Shown here piece after piece: positions 28,461-37,171 of a stretch of DNA of 64,000 nt (position 1 is the stretch's first letter; each line of letters begins with the position of its first letter). Position numbers and translations under genes: made by a program. The DNA is taken from contig CH672375.1 of assembly GCA_000153385.1 (NCBI GenBank), forward strand, positions 292,352 to 356,351, written 5' to 3'. The stretch is from Flavobacteria bacterium BBFL7 (lineage in GTDB: Bacteria; Bacteroidota; Bacteroidia; Flavobacteriales; Flavobacteriaceae). Under the pieces are notes generated by a model. The model saw nothing but the letters and a program-made list of their open reading frames with translations, made no database searches and was not told the origin of the DNA.

Positions 28461-28494
28461 AATAAGCCTTCTGTTTAAATACGGAAGGTTTATT
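28461..28494 (+). terminator. Hairpin between the AhpD-like and EthD-like genes
   Basis: Imperfect stem AATAAGCCTTC / GAAGGTTTATT (one mismatch) with a 12-base loop. There is no strong T-run, so it may weaken rather than stop read-through. Confidence 0.45.
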
Positions 28495-28520
28495 AACTTT
28501 CTAAAATTAATATTATCGCT

Positions 28521-28835
28521 ATGATTAAAGTATCAGTAATGTATCCTAATGGTAAAGACGTTCAGTTTGATACAGATTATTACAAAAACAGTCATTTACC
28601 GATGATTTCTAAATCATTAGGTAAAGATTTAAAAGGGTTAGAATTTGAAGTAGGAATTGCAGGAAGACAACCTGATGAACTAGCTCCATATGTAGCAATC
28701 GCGCATTTATGTTTTGAAGACGTCGCTAGTTTTAAATCTTCATTTGCTCCGCATGCTGCAACATTTGCTGCCGATGTGAAAAACTATAGCAATGTCGATG
28801 GTGAATTACAGATTAGCGAACTTGTAAAACTTTAA
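28521..28835 (+). CDS. EthD-family protein
   Basis: A 104-residue protein of the dimeric ferredoxin-like fold. The start MIKVSVMYPNGKDVQFDTDY and the motif YYKNSHLPM fit EthD proteins, where the histidine lies in 'Y..tHlPl'. EthD was first seen beside an ether-degrading P450; family members are thought to bind or rearrange small aromatic or polyketide compounds. The next gene begins one base after its stop, so they form an operon. Confidence 0.82.
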   Translation: MIKVSVMYPNGKDVQFDTDYYKNSHLPMISKSLGKDLKGLEFEVGIAGRQPDELAPYVAIAHLCFEDVASFKSSFAPHAATFAADVKNYSNVDGELQISELVKL

Positions 28836-28836
28836 A

Positions 28837-29481
28837 ATGAAAGAGAAACTAAAAATAGATATTGTATCTGATGTTGTTTGCCCTTGGTGTACGATAGGCT
28901 TTAAGAGATTAGAAAAGGCTATTAATGAACTAGGAATTCAAGATCAAGTCGAAATAGAGTGGCAACCATTTGAATTGAATCCTAATATGCCCGTTGAAGG
29001 TCAAAACCTTAATGAACATATCACTGAAAAATATGGTTCCACTAAAGAACAGCAGCAAGCTTCTAAACAACATATGATAGAGGCTGGAGCAGAACTAGGT
29101 TTCACCTTTGATTACTTTGATGAAATGCGCATGGTCAACACCTTTGATGCTCATATCTTACTTGAGTATGCAAAAGATTTTGGAAAGCAAACCGAGTTAA
29201 AAATGCAGCTTACCAAAGCCTTTTTTAGTAATCGTAAAGATGTGTCTCAACACGATGTTTTAAAAGAAGCATTGATGTCAGTAGGTCTTAATGCTACAGA
29301 AGCTTTAGCTCTAATCGATCAACCTGAAGCACAACAAGAAGTTCGTAAAAAGGAACAATTCTGGCAAAATTTAGGAGTAAGTTCAGTACCTACTATAGTG
29401 TTTAATAGAAAAAGTGCCGTATCTGGAGCGCAACCTGTAGATATTTTTAAACAAGTACTATCTGAAATCATTGCAGAATAA
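28837..29481 (+). CDS. FrnE-like DsbA-family oxidoreductase
   Basis: A 214-residue thioredoxin-fold protein with a helical insertion, typical of FrnE/2-hydroxychromene-2-carboxylate isomerase-like DsbA proteins. The active site is CPWC (C15, C18) in SDVVCPWCTIGFKRLE. The cis-Pro region is SSVPTIVFNRK. No signal peptide is present, so it works in the cytosol, unlike DsbA. FrnE-type proteins handle disulfides or glutathione-type conjugates of polyketides and metals. It lies between the EthD-like and AhpC-like genes. Confidence 0.9.
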   Translation: MKEKLKIDIVSDVVCPWCTIGFKRLEKAINELGIQDQVEIEWQPFELNPNMPVEGQNLNEHITEKYGSTKEQQQASKQHMIEAGAELGFTFDYFDEMRMVNTFDAHILLEYAKDFGKQTELKMQLTKAFFSNRKDVSQHDVLKEALMSVGLNATEALALIDQPEAQQEVRKKEQFWQNLGVSSVPTIVFNRKSAVSGAQPVDIFKQVLSEIIAE

Positions 29482-29510
29482 TATCCAATCTCAACTATAA
29501 AAAAAGAAAA

Positions 29511-30173
29511 ATGGAAACCAAAAATGGAGCATTAGACCGTTTACTAGAGCCACAGCGCAAGGCAGGAATTGCAAAATTTACAGCCGAAAAGAATAAAATC
29601 TATAATGATGGTATTGAAAGTGTTGCAAATTCAGGTGTTTTAGAAAAAGCATTAAACATAGGTGACCAAGCTCCAAATTTTGAACTTAGTAATGCCCTTA
29701 AAAATTCTGTTTCTCTTTATCAAGAACTAGAAAAAGGTCCAGTTATTTTAACCTGGTATAGAGGTGGATGGTGTCCATATTGTAATATTACATTACACTA
29801 TTTACAAGAAATATTACCTGAGTTTGAAAAGTTTAATGCTCAATTAATTGCTTTAACACCAGAACTCCCAGATAATTCATTAAACACAGCTGAGAAAAAC
29901 AATTTAAAATTTAACGTTTTAAGTGATGTAGGAAATACAGTAAGTAAAGAATATGGAGTAGTTTATCAATTAACTGATGATGTTGCTGCGATATATGAAG
30001 CTGGGTTTAATTTAAGTGAGAAAAATGGTGATCGTAGCAATGAATTACCTCTTGCTGCAACTTATGTTATCGATCAAAAAGGAATTATTCAATATGCTTT
30101 TTTAGATGCAGATTATAAAGAAAGAGCAGAAGGATCAGAAATAATTGCAGCTTTAAAGAGTTTGAAGAACTAA
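29511..30173 (+). CDS. AhpC/TSA-family peroxiredoxin-like protein
   Basis: A 220-residue protein with a thioredoxin fold from about residue 50 (GDQAPNFELSNA). The active site reads WYRGGWCPYCN, with C88 and C91 as a CxxC pair. This differs from the normal single peroxidatic Cys motif PxxxT/SxxC, and places it with the AhpC-like group often seen next to CMD/AhpD proteins. The first 45 residues are a helical extension (EPQRKAGIAKFTAEKNKI). Probable role: thiol-based peroxide or disulfide reduction. Confidence 0.85.
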   Translation: METKNGALDRLLEPQRKAGIAKFTAEKNKIYNDGIESVANSGVLEKALNIGDQAPNFELSNALKNSVSLYQELEKGPVILTWYRGGWCPYCNITLHYLQEILPEFEKFNAQLIALTPELPDNSLNTAEKNNLKFNVLSDVGNTVSKEYGVVYQLTDDVAAIYEAGFNLSEKNGDRSNELPLAATYVIDQKGIIQYAFLDADYKERAEGSEIIAALKSLKN

Positions 30174-30188
30174 CTTAAATAAATACAC

Positions 30189-30878
30189 ATGGAACCTAAA
30201 ATCAAGCCTAAAGTATTATTCTTTGATGTCAATGAGACTTTGTTAGACCTTACACAAATGAAAAAACAGGTTGCAACAGCCTTAAACGGAAATGATGATT
30301 TACTACCGCTGTGGTTTACAACCATGTTACAATATTCCTTGGTAATGTCTGCAAGTGGTCATTATAAACCTTTTAGTCATATAGGTGCCGCAGCATTGCA
30401 AATTGTCGCTGCAAACCATGATATTAAGATGACCGAAAAAGATGCTAGAGATCTTGTCATTAATGGATTGCGCAACTTACCACCACATCCTGAGGTTAAA
30501 GAAGCCTTATCTAAATTAAAAGATGCTGGATATACATTAGTTGCTCTTACTAATTCATCTGATGAAGGTGTTCAACAACAATTTGAGAACGCTGGATTAG
30601 ATAGCTATTTTAATCGCAGGCTAAGTATTGAGCCGGTAAAAAAGTTTAAGCCTTTTACCGACACTTATGATTGGGCTGCAAATCAACTTCAAGTACAGCC
30701 AGAAGATTGTATGTTAATTGCTGCTCATGGATGGGACGTTGCTGGTGCTTTATGGGCTGGATGGCGTGCCGCATTTGTGAGTAGACCAGGACAACAGCTT
30801 TTCCCACTCGCTCCACAAACGGAAATCAACGCTCCAGATTTACTGAAAGTGGCAGATTTATTAGTAGCATACCATTAA
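30189..30878 (+). CDS. HAD-superfamily haloacid dehalogenase type II
   Basis: A 229-residue HAD hydrolase. Motif I is FFDVNETLLDL, with nucleophile Asp13 and an Asn where phosphatases carry a second Asp, as in L-2-haloacid dehalogenases. Motif II is LTNSSDEG, motif III KKFKPFTDTYDW, and motif IV AHGWDVAGALWAGWR. It may remove halogen from short acids, or act on another small ester. Last gene of the TetR-linked cluster; it starts 15 bases after the AhpC-like gene. Confidence 0.88.
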   Translation: MEPKIKPKVLFFDVNETLLDLTQMKKQVATALNGNDDLLPLWFTTMLQYSLVMSASGHYKPFSHIGAAALQIVAANHDIKMTEKDARDLVINGLRNLPPHPEVKEALSKLKDAGYTLVALTNSSDEGVQQQFENAGLDSYFNRRLSIEPVKKFKPFTDTYDWAANQLQVQPEDCMLIAAHGWDVAGALWAGWRAAFVSRPGQQLFPLAPQTEINAPDLLKVADLLVAYH

Positions 30879-31013
30879 ACAGTTTATTTCAGTGGTTTAT
30901 GATATTGACAGTTCTTACTATTTAGGTGAAGGCAAATAAATGTGATAGTAAAAACATGTTTTAATTCTTATATTTAACTTTATAACATCATACTTATTTT
31001 ACAAGATTAATAC

Positions 31014-31376
31014 ATGCAAATTCTTATAACCATTTTAATAGGCTTTATCGCTTTAATTCATGTCTACATCTTATGGTTTGAAATGTTTGCATGGGAAACA
31101 AAAGGTAAAAGAGTCTTTAAAAAATTTCCTAAGGAGTTATTTGCACCTACTAAATCTATGGCTGCAAACCAAGGCTTATACAATGGTTTCCTTGCGGCAG
31201 GATTGATATGGAGTTTGTTGATAACAAATGAAATATGGCAATCTTATGTTGCTCTTTTCTTTCTAACATGTGTAGCTATTGCTGGTATTTACGGTGCTTT
31301 AACAGTAGAACGTAAAATACTTTTTGTACAAACTATACCGGCCACAATAACTATTTTATTAATATTGGTCTTTTAA
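31014..31376 (+). CDS. DUF1304 membrane protein
   Basis: A 120-residue protein with four hydrophobic segments. The start HVYILWFEMFAWETKGKRVF and the segment AANQGLYNGFLAAGLIW are the family signature of DUF1304. The function is unknown. It lies 135 bases after the HAD gene and 10 bases before a DUF4870 gene, so the two membrane genes are probably co-transcribed. Confidence 0.88.
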   Translation: MQILITILIGFIALIHVYILWFEMFAWETKGKRVFKKFPKELFAPTKSMAANQGLYNGFLAAGLIWSLLITNEIWQSYVALFFLTCVAIAGIYGALTVERKILFVQTIPATITILLILVF

Positions 31377-31386
31377 AAAGAAATCA

Positions 31387-31755
31387 ATGAATCAGAATTA
31401 CCCAGAATACAGGCCTTGGGGAATGGAACTCAACCAATTTTGTATGTTCATGCACCTTTCACAATTTGCTGGCTACTTAGTTCCTTTTGTTGGTATCATA
31501 CTACCTATTGTGATGTGGCTTACTAATAAAGACCAATCTCGTATCGTTGATCAACATGGTAAAGATATTGTTAATTGGATAATCAGCTCTTTTATATACA
31601 GTATTATAGGTTTGATTTTAACTTGTGCTGTTATAGGTATTCCATTATTAATTGGACTTGCAATTTTAACTATCGTGTTCCCTATCATAGGAGCGGTTAA
31701 AGCCGCTGAAGGTAGTTTTTACAAATACCCAATTACCATAAAGTTTATCGCTTGA
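31387..31755 (+). CDS. DUF4870 membrane protein
   Basis: A 122-residue protein with three hydrophobic segments. The pattern MHLSQFAGYLVPFVGIILPI, then WLTNKDQSRIVDQHGKDIVN, matches DUF4870 (TIC20-related small membrane proteins). Function unknown. It ends at the right-hand border of the accessory block, convergent with the MerR gene. Confidence 0.87.
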   Translation: MNQNYPEYRPWGMELNQFCMFMHLSQFAGYLVPFVGIILPIVMWLTNKDQSRIVDQHGKDIVNWIISSFIYSIIGLILTCAVIGIPLLIGLAILTIVFPIIGAVKAAEGSFYKYPITIKFIA

Positions 31756-31792
31756 TATAACTGTAATGACTATGAAGTGCTGTACTTTAATG

Positions 31793-32119
31793 CTACAATT
31801 GATCTTTTATTTTTAAAAGCTCTGCCTTCACGTGCTCTAATTTCTCGATAATTTCTAGATTAGACAGTTCATTTTTATGAGACTTCATATAATCTCTAGC
31901 ACCTTCTAGAGTAAAACCACGTTCCTTAACCAGATGATATATAGTCTGTAAGTTCTTTACGTCTTCTTTAGTAAACTTACGATTACCCCTAGAATTCTTT
32001 TTAGGCTGTAATATATCAAACTCTTTTTCCCAGAATCTAATTAAGGACGCATTCACCTGAAAAGCTTTAGTAAGCTCGCCCATGGAATAATATAACTTAT
32101 CTGGAAGGTCTATATACAT
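31793..32119 (-). CDS. MerR-family transcriptional regulator
   Basis: A 108-residue protein with a winged HTH at 11-80 (YYSMGELTKAFQVNASLIRF, then REF-type NRKFTKEDVKNLQTIYHLVK) and a short C-terminal coiled coil. The usual metal-binding cysteines are absent. It overlaps the M23 peptidase gene by one base, and this pair next to alaS is a conserved flavobacterial arrangement. Confidence 0.9.
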   Translation of the reverse strand: MYIDLPDKLYYSMGELTKAFQVNASLIRFWEKEFDILQPKKNSRGNRKFTKEDVKNLQTIYHLVKERGFTLEGARDYMKSHKNELSNLEIIEKLEHVKAELLKIKDQL

Positions 32120-33099
32120 TAGTCTAGTGAAATATTTTCTTGTTGAGAAGCTTTCAATAATAAGTTGAATTCCTCTGGAGTTAAATTACCATAATAAAAA
32201 TTAATAGGATTGATACGCTCTTTATCCTTAAACACTTCATAATGTAAATGAGGTGCTTGAGAACGACCTGTACTTCCCACATAACCTATAATATCTCCAC
32301 GCTTTACACGTTGCCCAACACGTACGTTATAAGGCTTATTTTTTCTCAAGTGCGCATATAATGACACATACCCAAAACCATGGTCAATACGTATATGATT
32401 ACCATATCCTGCGCTATTAGAATCTGCTCTATCCACTACTCCATCACCAGTGGCAAACACAGGTGTACCGCGTGGTGCAGTAAAGTCCATACCATAGTGA
32501 AATTTACGTGTTTTATTGAATGGATCTGTACGATAACCGTAACCACTCGCCATGCGTGTTAAATCTTCATTACGCACTGGTTGTATCGCAGGAATAGAAA
32601 CTAAAAGTTCTTCTTTACTTTTTGCTAATTCTTCAATCTCGTCTAACGACTTAGATTGTATCGCAACACGCTTTTTTAACTTATCAATGGACTCTTTAAG
32701 ACTGACTATTTTTTTGGAACTATCATATCCCTCAAAATCTTTATAGCGATTCACACCACCAAAACCCGACTGTCGCTGCTCATCAGATATAGGCGCCGCA
32801 TCAAAATAGATTCGATATATAGAATTATCACGCTCTTCTACATTCTTAATCACTTTAGCTAGATCATTAACATCTTCTTGCGACTCTTTGAGACTTAATT
32901 TTAAGAACTCATTCTCACGTTTTAACTTACGCGCTTGCGGTGATTCATAAAATTGAGAGGCCAGATTAAAAAACAGAAAACCAAATAAAGCACTAGCAAC
33001 TGTAAACAGTGCTATTTTTCTAAAAGTATTGCGTTTGCGCTTCTCAACTTTACGGTAAGAAAGCGTTTCTGAATCATAGTAATACTTGACCTTTGACAT
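32119..33099 (-). CDS. M23-family peptidoglycan endopeptidase (LytM-like)
   Basis: The 326-residue protein has a membrane anchor at about 27-48, a coiled coil at 50-165, and a C-terminal M23 domain at about 185-305. The zinc site is complete: HYGMDFTAPRG (first His and Asp), SLYAHL and HLHYEVF. It should cleave peptide cross-links in the periplasm or activate another cell-wall hydrolase during division. It is co-transcribed with merR. Confidence 0.93.
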   Translation of the reverse strand: MSKVKYYYDSETLSYRKVEKRKRNTFRKIALFTVASALFGFLFFNLASQFYESPQARKLKRENEFLKLSLKESQEDVNDLAKVIKNVEERDNSIYRIYFDAAPISDEQRQSGFGGVNRYKDFEGYDSSKKIVSLKESIDKLKKRVAIQSKSLDEIEELAKSKEELLVSIPAIQPVRNEDLTRMASGYGYRTDPFNKTRKFHYGMDFTAPRGTPVFATGDGVVDRADSNSAGYGNHIRIDHGFGYVSLYAHLRKNKPYNVRVGQRVKRGDIIGYVGSTGRSQAPHLHYEVFKDKERINPINFYYGNLTPEEFNLLLKASQQENISLD

Positions 33100-33113
33100 A
33101 TGGTATAAAGTGC

Positions 33114-33121
33114 TATTTTTG
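33114..33121 (+). promoter_or_regulatory. Promoter of alaS
   Basis: -7 box TATTTTTG, with -33 TTTG at 33092-33095 and an 18-bp spacer. It predicts a leader of about 130 nt before the alaS ATG, containing a copy of the 16-bp palindrome. Confidence 0.6.
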
Positions 33122-33169
33122 TGTCGTTAAATGGATTGCTATAATAACGCATAAAGATGGTAATTGTTA

Positions 33170-33185
33170 CGCTTTCGCGAAAGCG
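33170..33185. repeat. 16-bp palindrome CGCTTTCGCGAAAGCG, intergenic copy
   Basis: Perfect copy in the likely alaS leader, 73 bases before the start codon. If transcribed it would form an 8-bp hairpin with no loop. Confidence 0.95.
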
Positions 33186-33257
33186 AATTCACAATAACTC
33201 CACTGCTCCATTTCAACAAAAATAACAAATTACCATTAACCGCTTTTACAGCTGCAC

Positions 33258-35879
33258 ATGAAATCACAACAGATACGACAAACGTTCCTAGACTTTTATA
33301 AATCCAAGCAACATGAGGTTGTGGCCAGTGCGCCTATGGTGATAAAGAATGATCCTACGTTAATGTTTGTGAACGCTGGAATGAACCCTTTTAAAGAATA
33401 CTTTCTAGGTATAAATGATTCTAAATATAGCCGTATCGCAGATTCTCAAAAGTGTCTACGTGTAAGCGGTAAACATAATGACCTTGAGGAAGTAGGTGTA
33501 GACACCTATCACCACACGATGTTTGAGATGTTAGGGAACTGGAGTTTTGGCGATTATTTTAAGAAAGAAGCAATTGCTTGGGCTTGGGAATTACTAACTG
33601 AAGTTTATAAAATCGACAAAGATTGTTTATACGTTACCATTTTTGAAGGTGACACCAGTGAAAACTTAGAACGTGACACTGAAGCCTACGATTATTGGAA
33701 AGAATTAATTGCAGAGGATCGAATTCTTAACGGTAATAAGAAAGACAATTTCTGGGAAATGGGTGATCAAGGTCCTTGTGGTCCATGTTCTGAAATCCAT
33801 GTAGACATAAGAACTGCAGAAGAAAAAGCTGCTGTAGATGGCGCTAGTCTTGTAAATGCAGACCATCCACAGGTAGTAGAAATATGGAATCTCGTTTTCA
33901 TGCAATACAAACGTATGGCAGACGGATCTCTTAAAAACCTACCTGCACAACATGTTGATACAGGAATGGGATTTGAGCGTCTCGCGATGGTCATGCAAGG
34001 TGTACAGTCTAATTATGATACCGATGTATTTACACCATTAATACGTGAAATAGAAACCATTACTGGTCATGCATATGGTAAGACAGAACAAGAAGATATC
34101 GCCATACGTGTAATTGCAGATCATGTGCGTGCGGTATCATTCTCCATTGCAGATGGGCAATTACCATCTAATAATGGTGCTGGATATGTGATACGTAGAA
34201 TCTTGAGACGTGCAATACGTTACGGATTTACCTATTTAAATAAAAAAGAACCGTTTATATACATGCTCGTAAATACGTTGTCTAAACAAATGGGCGATGC
34301 TTTTCCTGAGCTTAAATCACAAAAGAATTTGATTCTTAACGTGATTAAAGAAGAAGAACAATCATTTTTGCGTGCACTGGATCAAGGGCTAGTTCTTCTA
34401 GACTCCATGATTACTGCGGCAAAAAGTAACTCACAGAATATCATTGATGGAAATAAAGCATTTGAGCTCTATGACACCTATGGTTTCCCTATCGATTTAA
34501 CTGCATTAATCTTGCGTGAAAAAGGGATGGAACTCGATGAAGCTGGATTTGAGAAAGCAATGGCTGCTCAAAAACAACGATCACGTGCTGCAAGTGAAAC
34601 TACCACTAGTGACTGGACAGAACTGCGCAGTGATGACACTCAAGAATTTATAGGATATGATAAGCTTGAAGCAGATGTGCGCATCTCTCGTTACCGTAAA
34701 GTGACTACTAAAAAAGATGGTGATTTATATCAACTGGTATTTAACATGACTCCATTTTATGGAGAAAGCGGTGGACAGACTGGAGATAAAGGTTATTTAG
34801 AAAGCCCTAGCGGTGACACCATTTACATTATAGACACTAAAAAAGAAAATGGACAAACTGTTCATCTTACTAAAAACTTACCTAAAGATTTAGAAGGCTC
34901 ACATAAAGCGGTTGTCGATGCAAATCAACGACATAGGACAAGTTCGAACCATACAGCGACTCACCTATTGCATCAAGCCTTACGTAAAGTGCTAGGTGAT
35001 CATGTAGAACAAAAAGGTTCTATGGTACGTAGTGCGAGTTTAAGATTTGATTTTTCTCATTTTGCAAAGGTGACACCAGAGCAACTACAAGAGGTAGAAA
35101 ACTTTGTCAACGCTCGTATTCGTGAGCAATTACCACTTGAAGAAAACAGAACTAATACTTATGACGCTGCTGTTGAAGATGGAGCGATGGCTTTATTTGG
35201 AGAAAAGTATGGTGATGTAGTGCGTACCATAAAGTTTGGTAAGAGTTATGAACTTTGTGGTGGAACGCATGTTGCAAACACTGCAGATGTATGGCATTTT
35301 AAAATAATGAGTGAAGGAGCTGTTGCGGCAGGTATACGTCGTATTGAAGCTATATCTAGTGATGCCGTTAAAGATTTCTTTGCAGAACAGTCTAGACATT
35401 TTGATGAAATCAAAACCATTTTAAAATCGAATACAAAAAACCCTGCAGATGCTATTGCTCAATTACAAGATGAAAATGCAGCTCTTAAAAAAGAAATAGA
35501 ACAACTATTAAAAGCTAAAGCCGGTAATTTAAAAGGTGATTTAATAGCAAGTGCACAAGATATCAATGGCGTAAACTTTATCGCGACGCAGACAGATCTC
35601 GATGCTAAGTCTGTAAAAGAACTAGCTTTTGAAATTGAACGCGAGATGGACAACCTATTCCTTATCATTGGAGCAAGTAATGGAGATAAAGCGACTTTAA
35701 CCGTTATGATTTCAAAAAATCTTGTAGAAGAAAAAGATCTTAACGCTGGATCTATAGTTCGCGAGCTAGGGAAACACATTCAAGGTGGTGGCGGCGGACA
35801 AGCACATTTTGCAACTGCTGGAGGAAAAAACCCTGCTGGAATTGCTGCTGCGCTGGATGCGGCTAAGGAGATGGTTTAA
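33258..35879 (+). CDS. alaS: Alanine-tRNA ligase
   Basis: This enzyme charges tRNA-Ala. The 873-residue length is normal for a bacterial enzyme. The N-terminal class II catalytic core starts [17 protein letters not shown] and contains NPFKEYFLG and [13 protein letters not shown]. The editing domain carries HTATHLLH and [12 protein letters not shown] zinc motifs. The C-terminal C-Ala domain ends with [17 protein letters not shown] YcxB-like gene starts at the base after the alaS stop codon. Confidence 0.98.
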   Translation: MKSQQIRQTFLDFYKSKQHEVVASAPMVIKNDPTLMFVNAGMNPFKEYFLGINDSKYSRIADSQKCLRVSGKHNDLEEVGVDTYHHTMFEMLGNWSFGDYFKKEAIAWAWELLTEVYKIDKDCLYVTIFEGDTSENLERDTEAYDYWKELIAEDRILNGNKKDNFWEMGDQGPCGPCSEIHVDIRTAEEKAAVDGASLVNADHPQVVEIWNLVFMQYKRMADGSLKNLPAQHVDTGMGFERLAMVMQGVQSNYDTDVFTPLIREIETITGHAYGKTEQEDIAIRVIADHVRAVSFSIADGQLPSNNGAGYVIRRILRRAIRYGFTYLNKKEPFIYMLVNTLSKQMGDAFPELKSQKNLILNVIKEEEQSFLRALDQGLVLLDSMITAAKSNSQNIIDGNKAFELYDTYGFPIDLTALILREKGMELDEAGFEKAMAAQKQRSRAASETTTSDWTELRSDDTQEFIGYDKLEADVRISRYRKVTTKKDGDLYQLVFNMTPFYGESGGQTGDKGYLESPSGDTIYIIDTKKENGQTVHLTKNLPKDLEGSHKAVVDANQRHRTSSNHTATHLLHQALRKVLGDHVEQKGSMVRSASLRFDFSHFAKVTPEQLQEVENFVNARIREQLPLEENRTNTYDAAVEDGAMALFGEKYGDVVRTIKFGKSYELCGGTHVANTADVWHFKIMSEGAVAAGIRRIEAISSDAVKDFFAEQSRHFDEIKTILKSNTKNPADAIAQLQDENAALKKEIEQLLKAKAGNLKGDLIASAQDINGVNFIATQTDLDAKSVKELAFEIEREMDNLFLIIGASNGDKATLTVMISKNLVEEKDLNAGSIVRELGKHIQGGGGGQAHFATAGGKNPAGIAAALDAAKEMV

Positions 35880-36425
35880 ATGGATATCGTTAAGGAGAAA
35901 TTTACTTTAGAAGATAATTTAATAGGGCTTTTTTATAAAGCACAGCATTCTAAGGAGTATCAAGCAAAACTTCTAAAAACAAGACTTACTTTTCCATTAA
36001 TTTGGTCAGCTTTAGTAATTGTTCTTTTTATAATAAATGATACCATAAGTTGGTTTGGAATTATACTATTGATATTTAGCATATTGTGGTTTTTCTTTTA
36101 CCCATTAAGGTATAAACGTTTAAACATCAAACATTATAGAAAATATCTTGAAAACAAGAAAAAGGAATTAGGCGACAGCTATACCGAAGAAGATATATTT
36201 TATCTTAATCACACTGTTTTTAAAATCTATAGTGATGGAGTTGAATTAAGTATCCCTATTTCTCGCATCGAAAAATTAGTCGAATTAAATACCCATCTCA
36301 TTCTATTTATAAAAGCTGGAGGATTGATTGCTTTCAACAAAACCTCTGATAACTACGATAGATTCGATGACTATTTTAAATCTATAAATATTCCTACAGA
36401 ACAGGATTTAAACTGGTCCATGTAG
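35880..36425 (+). CDS. YcxB-like membrane protein
   Basis: The 181-residue protein has two hydrophobic segments (about 34-50 and 53-73) and then a soluble C-terminal domain with ISRIEKLVELNTHLILFIKA and FNKTSDN. This matches the YcxB-like domain, a small beta domain of unknown function. It begins directly at the base after alaS and ends before a strong terminator, so the two genes share a transcript. Confidence 0.75.
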   Translation: MDIVKEKFTLEDNLIGLFYKAQHSKEYQAKLLKTRLTFPLIWSALVIVLFIINDTISWFGIILLIFSILWFFFYPLRYKRLNIKHYRKYLENKKKELGDSYTEEDIFYLNHTVFKIYSDGVELSIPISRIEKLVELNTHLILFIKAGGLIAFNKTSDNYDRFDDYFKSINIPTEQDLNWSM

Positions 36426-36439
36426 TTCATTAAAAAAAT

Positions 36440-36475
36440 AAAAGGTGTAGACTAAAGTCTGCACCTTTTTTTTTC
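36440..36475 (+). terminator. Terminator after the alaS operon
   Basis: Stem AAAGGTGTAGACT / AGTCTGCACCTTT with a two-base loop and one wobble pair, then a run of nine T. Confidence 0.87.
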
Positions 36476-36529
36476 TGGACCTCAAAAATTTTGTAACGTT
36501 TCATTGACTTATCAGACTGATTAAGTAAT

Positions 36530-36838
36530 ATGGGTTCAGGCGGCAGCATATCATCTATGGTAACTATTATGAGAAACAACAAAAAATTGTTTCTCGAGAG
36601 AAAAGAACGTCGTACAAACAGAAAACAATCTCAAGCTACTTATTCTCAAGGTGTAGAAAGAAAAGATTACACATTACAAGAAGTAGAAAACGCAAAACGC
36701 AAGATACGCAAGCAGGCAGAAAAAGATAAGAGAAAATCACTTCTCATCATCATTATAACGATTATCGCGGCACCTATCGTTTTTTATGGAATTGGCACAT
36801 TACTATATGAATTAATGAAGTTTCAGTCTAATTCTTAA
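36530..36838 (+). CDS. Small C-terminally anchored membrane protein
   Basis: A 102-residue basic protein. Residues 14-70 are charged and probably helical (RKERRTNRKQ, later QEVENAKRKIRKQAEKDKRK). One membrane helix follows at about 71-93. Its layout is repeated in the next gene (a Q/E-V-x-x-x-K-RK-I motif before a basic stretch and a single helix), so the two are likely paralogs. Internal ATGs at 36557 and 36569 are other possible starts. Function unknown. Confidence 0.65.
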   Translation: MGSGGSISSMVTIMRNNKKLFLERKERRTNRKQSQATYSQGVERKDYTLQEVENAKRKIRKQAEKDKRKSLLIIIITIIAAPIVFYGIGTLLYELMKFQSNS

Positions 36839-36843
36839 ACGAT

Positions 36844-37125
36844 ATGTCCTACAATAATCACCTTTTCAGAAAAATTGAAGCAATACAAAATAAAGCGGCA
36901 CAACGCAGGAACAGTCGTTTAAATGATTCACGAGATGCTGTTTACAATGAGCAGACGAATTCAAAAATGAGTCTGCAGTTTACACCAGAACAAGTCGCAA
37001 GTACTAAAAGAAAAGTAATAGCAAAGGCGCTTAAAGATCAGCGTGACAACAAACGTTTCTGGTATTACAAATTAGTACTTACTATAATTCTAATCATTAT
37101 TATTTTTTGGTGTCTATTTTTATAA
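36844..37125 (+). CDS. Small C-terminally anchored membrane protein (paralog)
   Basis: A 93-residue protein with the same plan as its upstream neighbour: a basic helical stretch (TPEQVASTKRKVIAKALKDQ) followed by one C-terminal membrane helix (about 74-93). It begins five bases after the previous stop. Function unknown. The pair may interact at the inner face of the membrane. Confidence 0.65.
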   Translation: MSYNNHLFRKIEAIQNKAAQRRNSRLNDSRDAVYNEQTNSKMSLQFTPEQVASTKRKVIAKALKDQRDNKRFWYYKLVLTIILIIIIFWCLFL

Positions 37126-37139
37126 CTATAGCATTACTT

Positions 37140-37147
37140 TACCTTTG
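37140..37147 (+). promoter_or_regulatory. -7 box TACCTTTG of the GSCFA gene
   Basis: Exact TAnnTTTG match. It predicts a start of transcription near 37153, which fits translation from the ATG at 37172 and argues against the earlier TTG/ATG at 37145/37148. Confidence 0.55.
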
Positions 37148-37171
37148 ATGTTATTAAATGTGAAGATAACA

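Noticed and set aside
22031-31755. The accessory block as a prophage or integrative element
   Set aside because: No integrase, transposase, structural phage gene, tRNA border or terminal repeat was found. Only composition and gene content suggest transfer.
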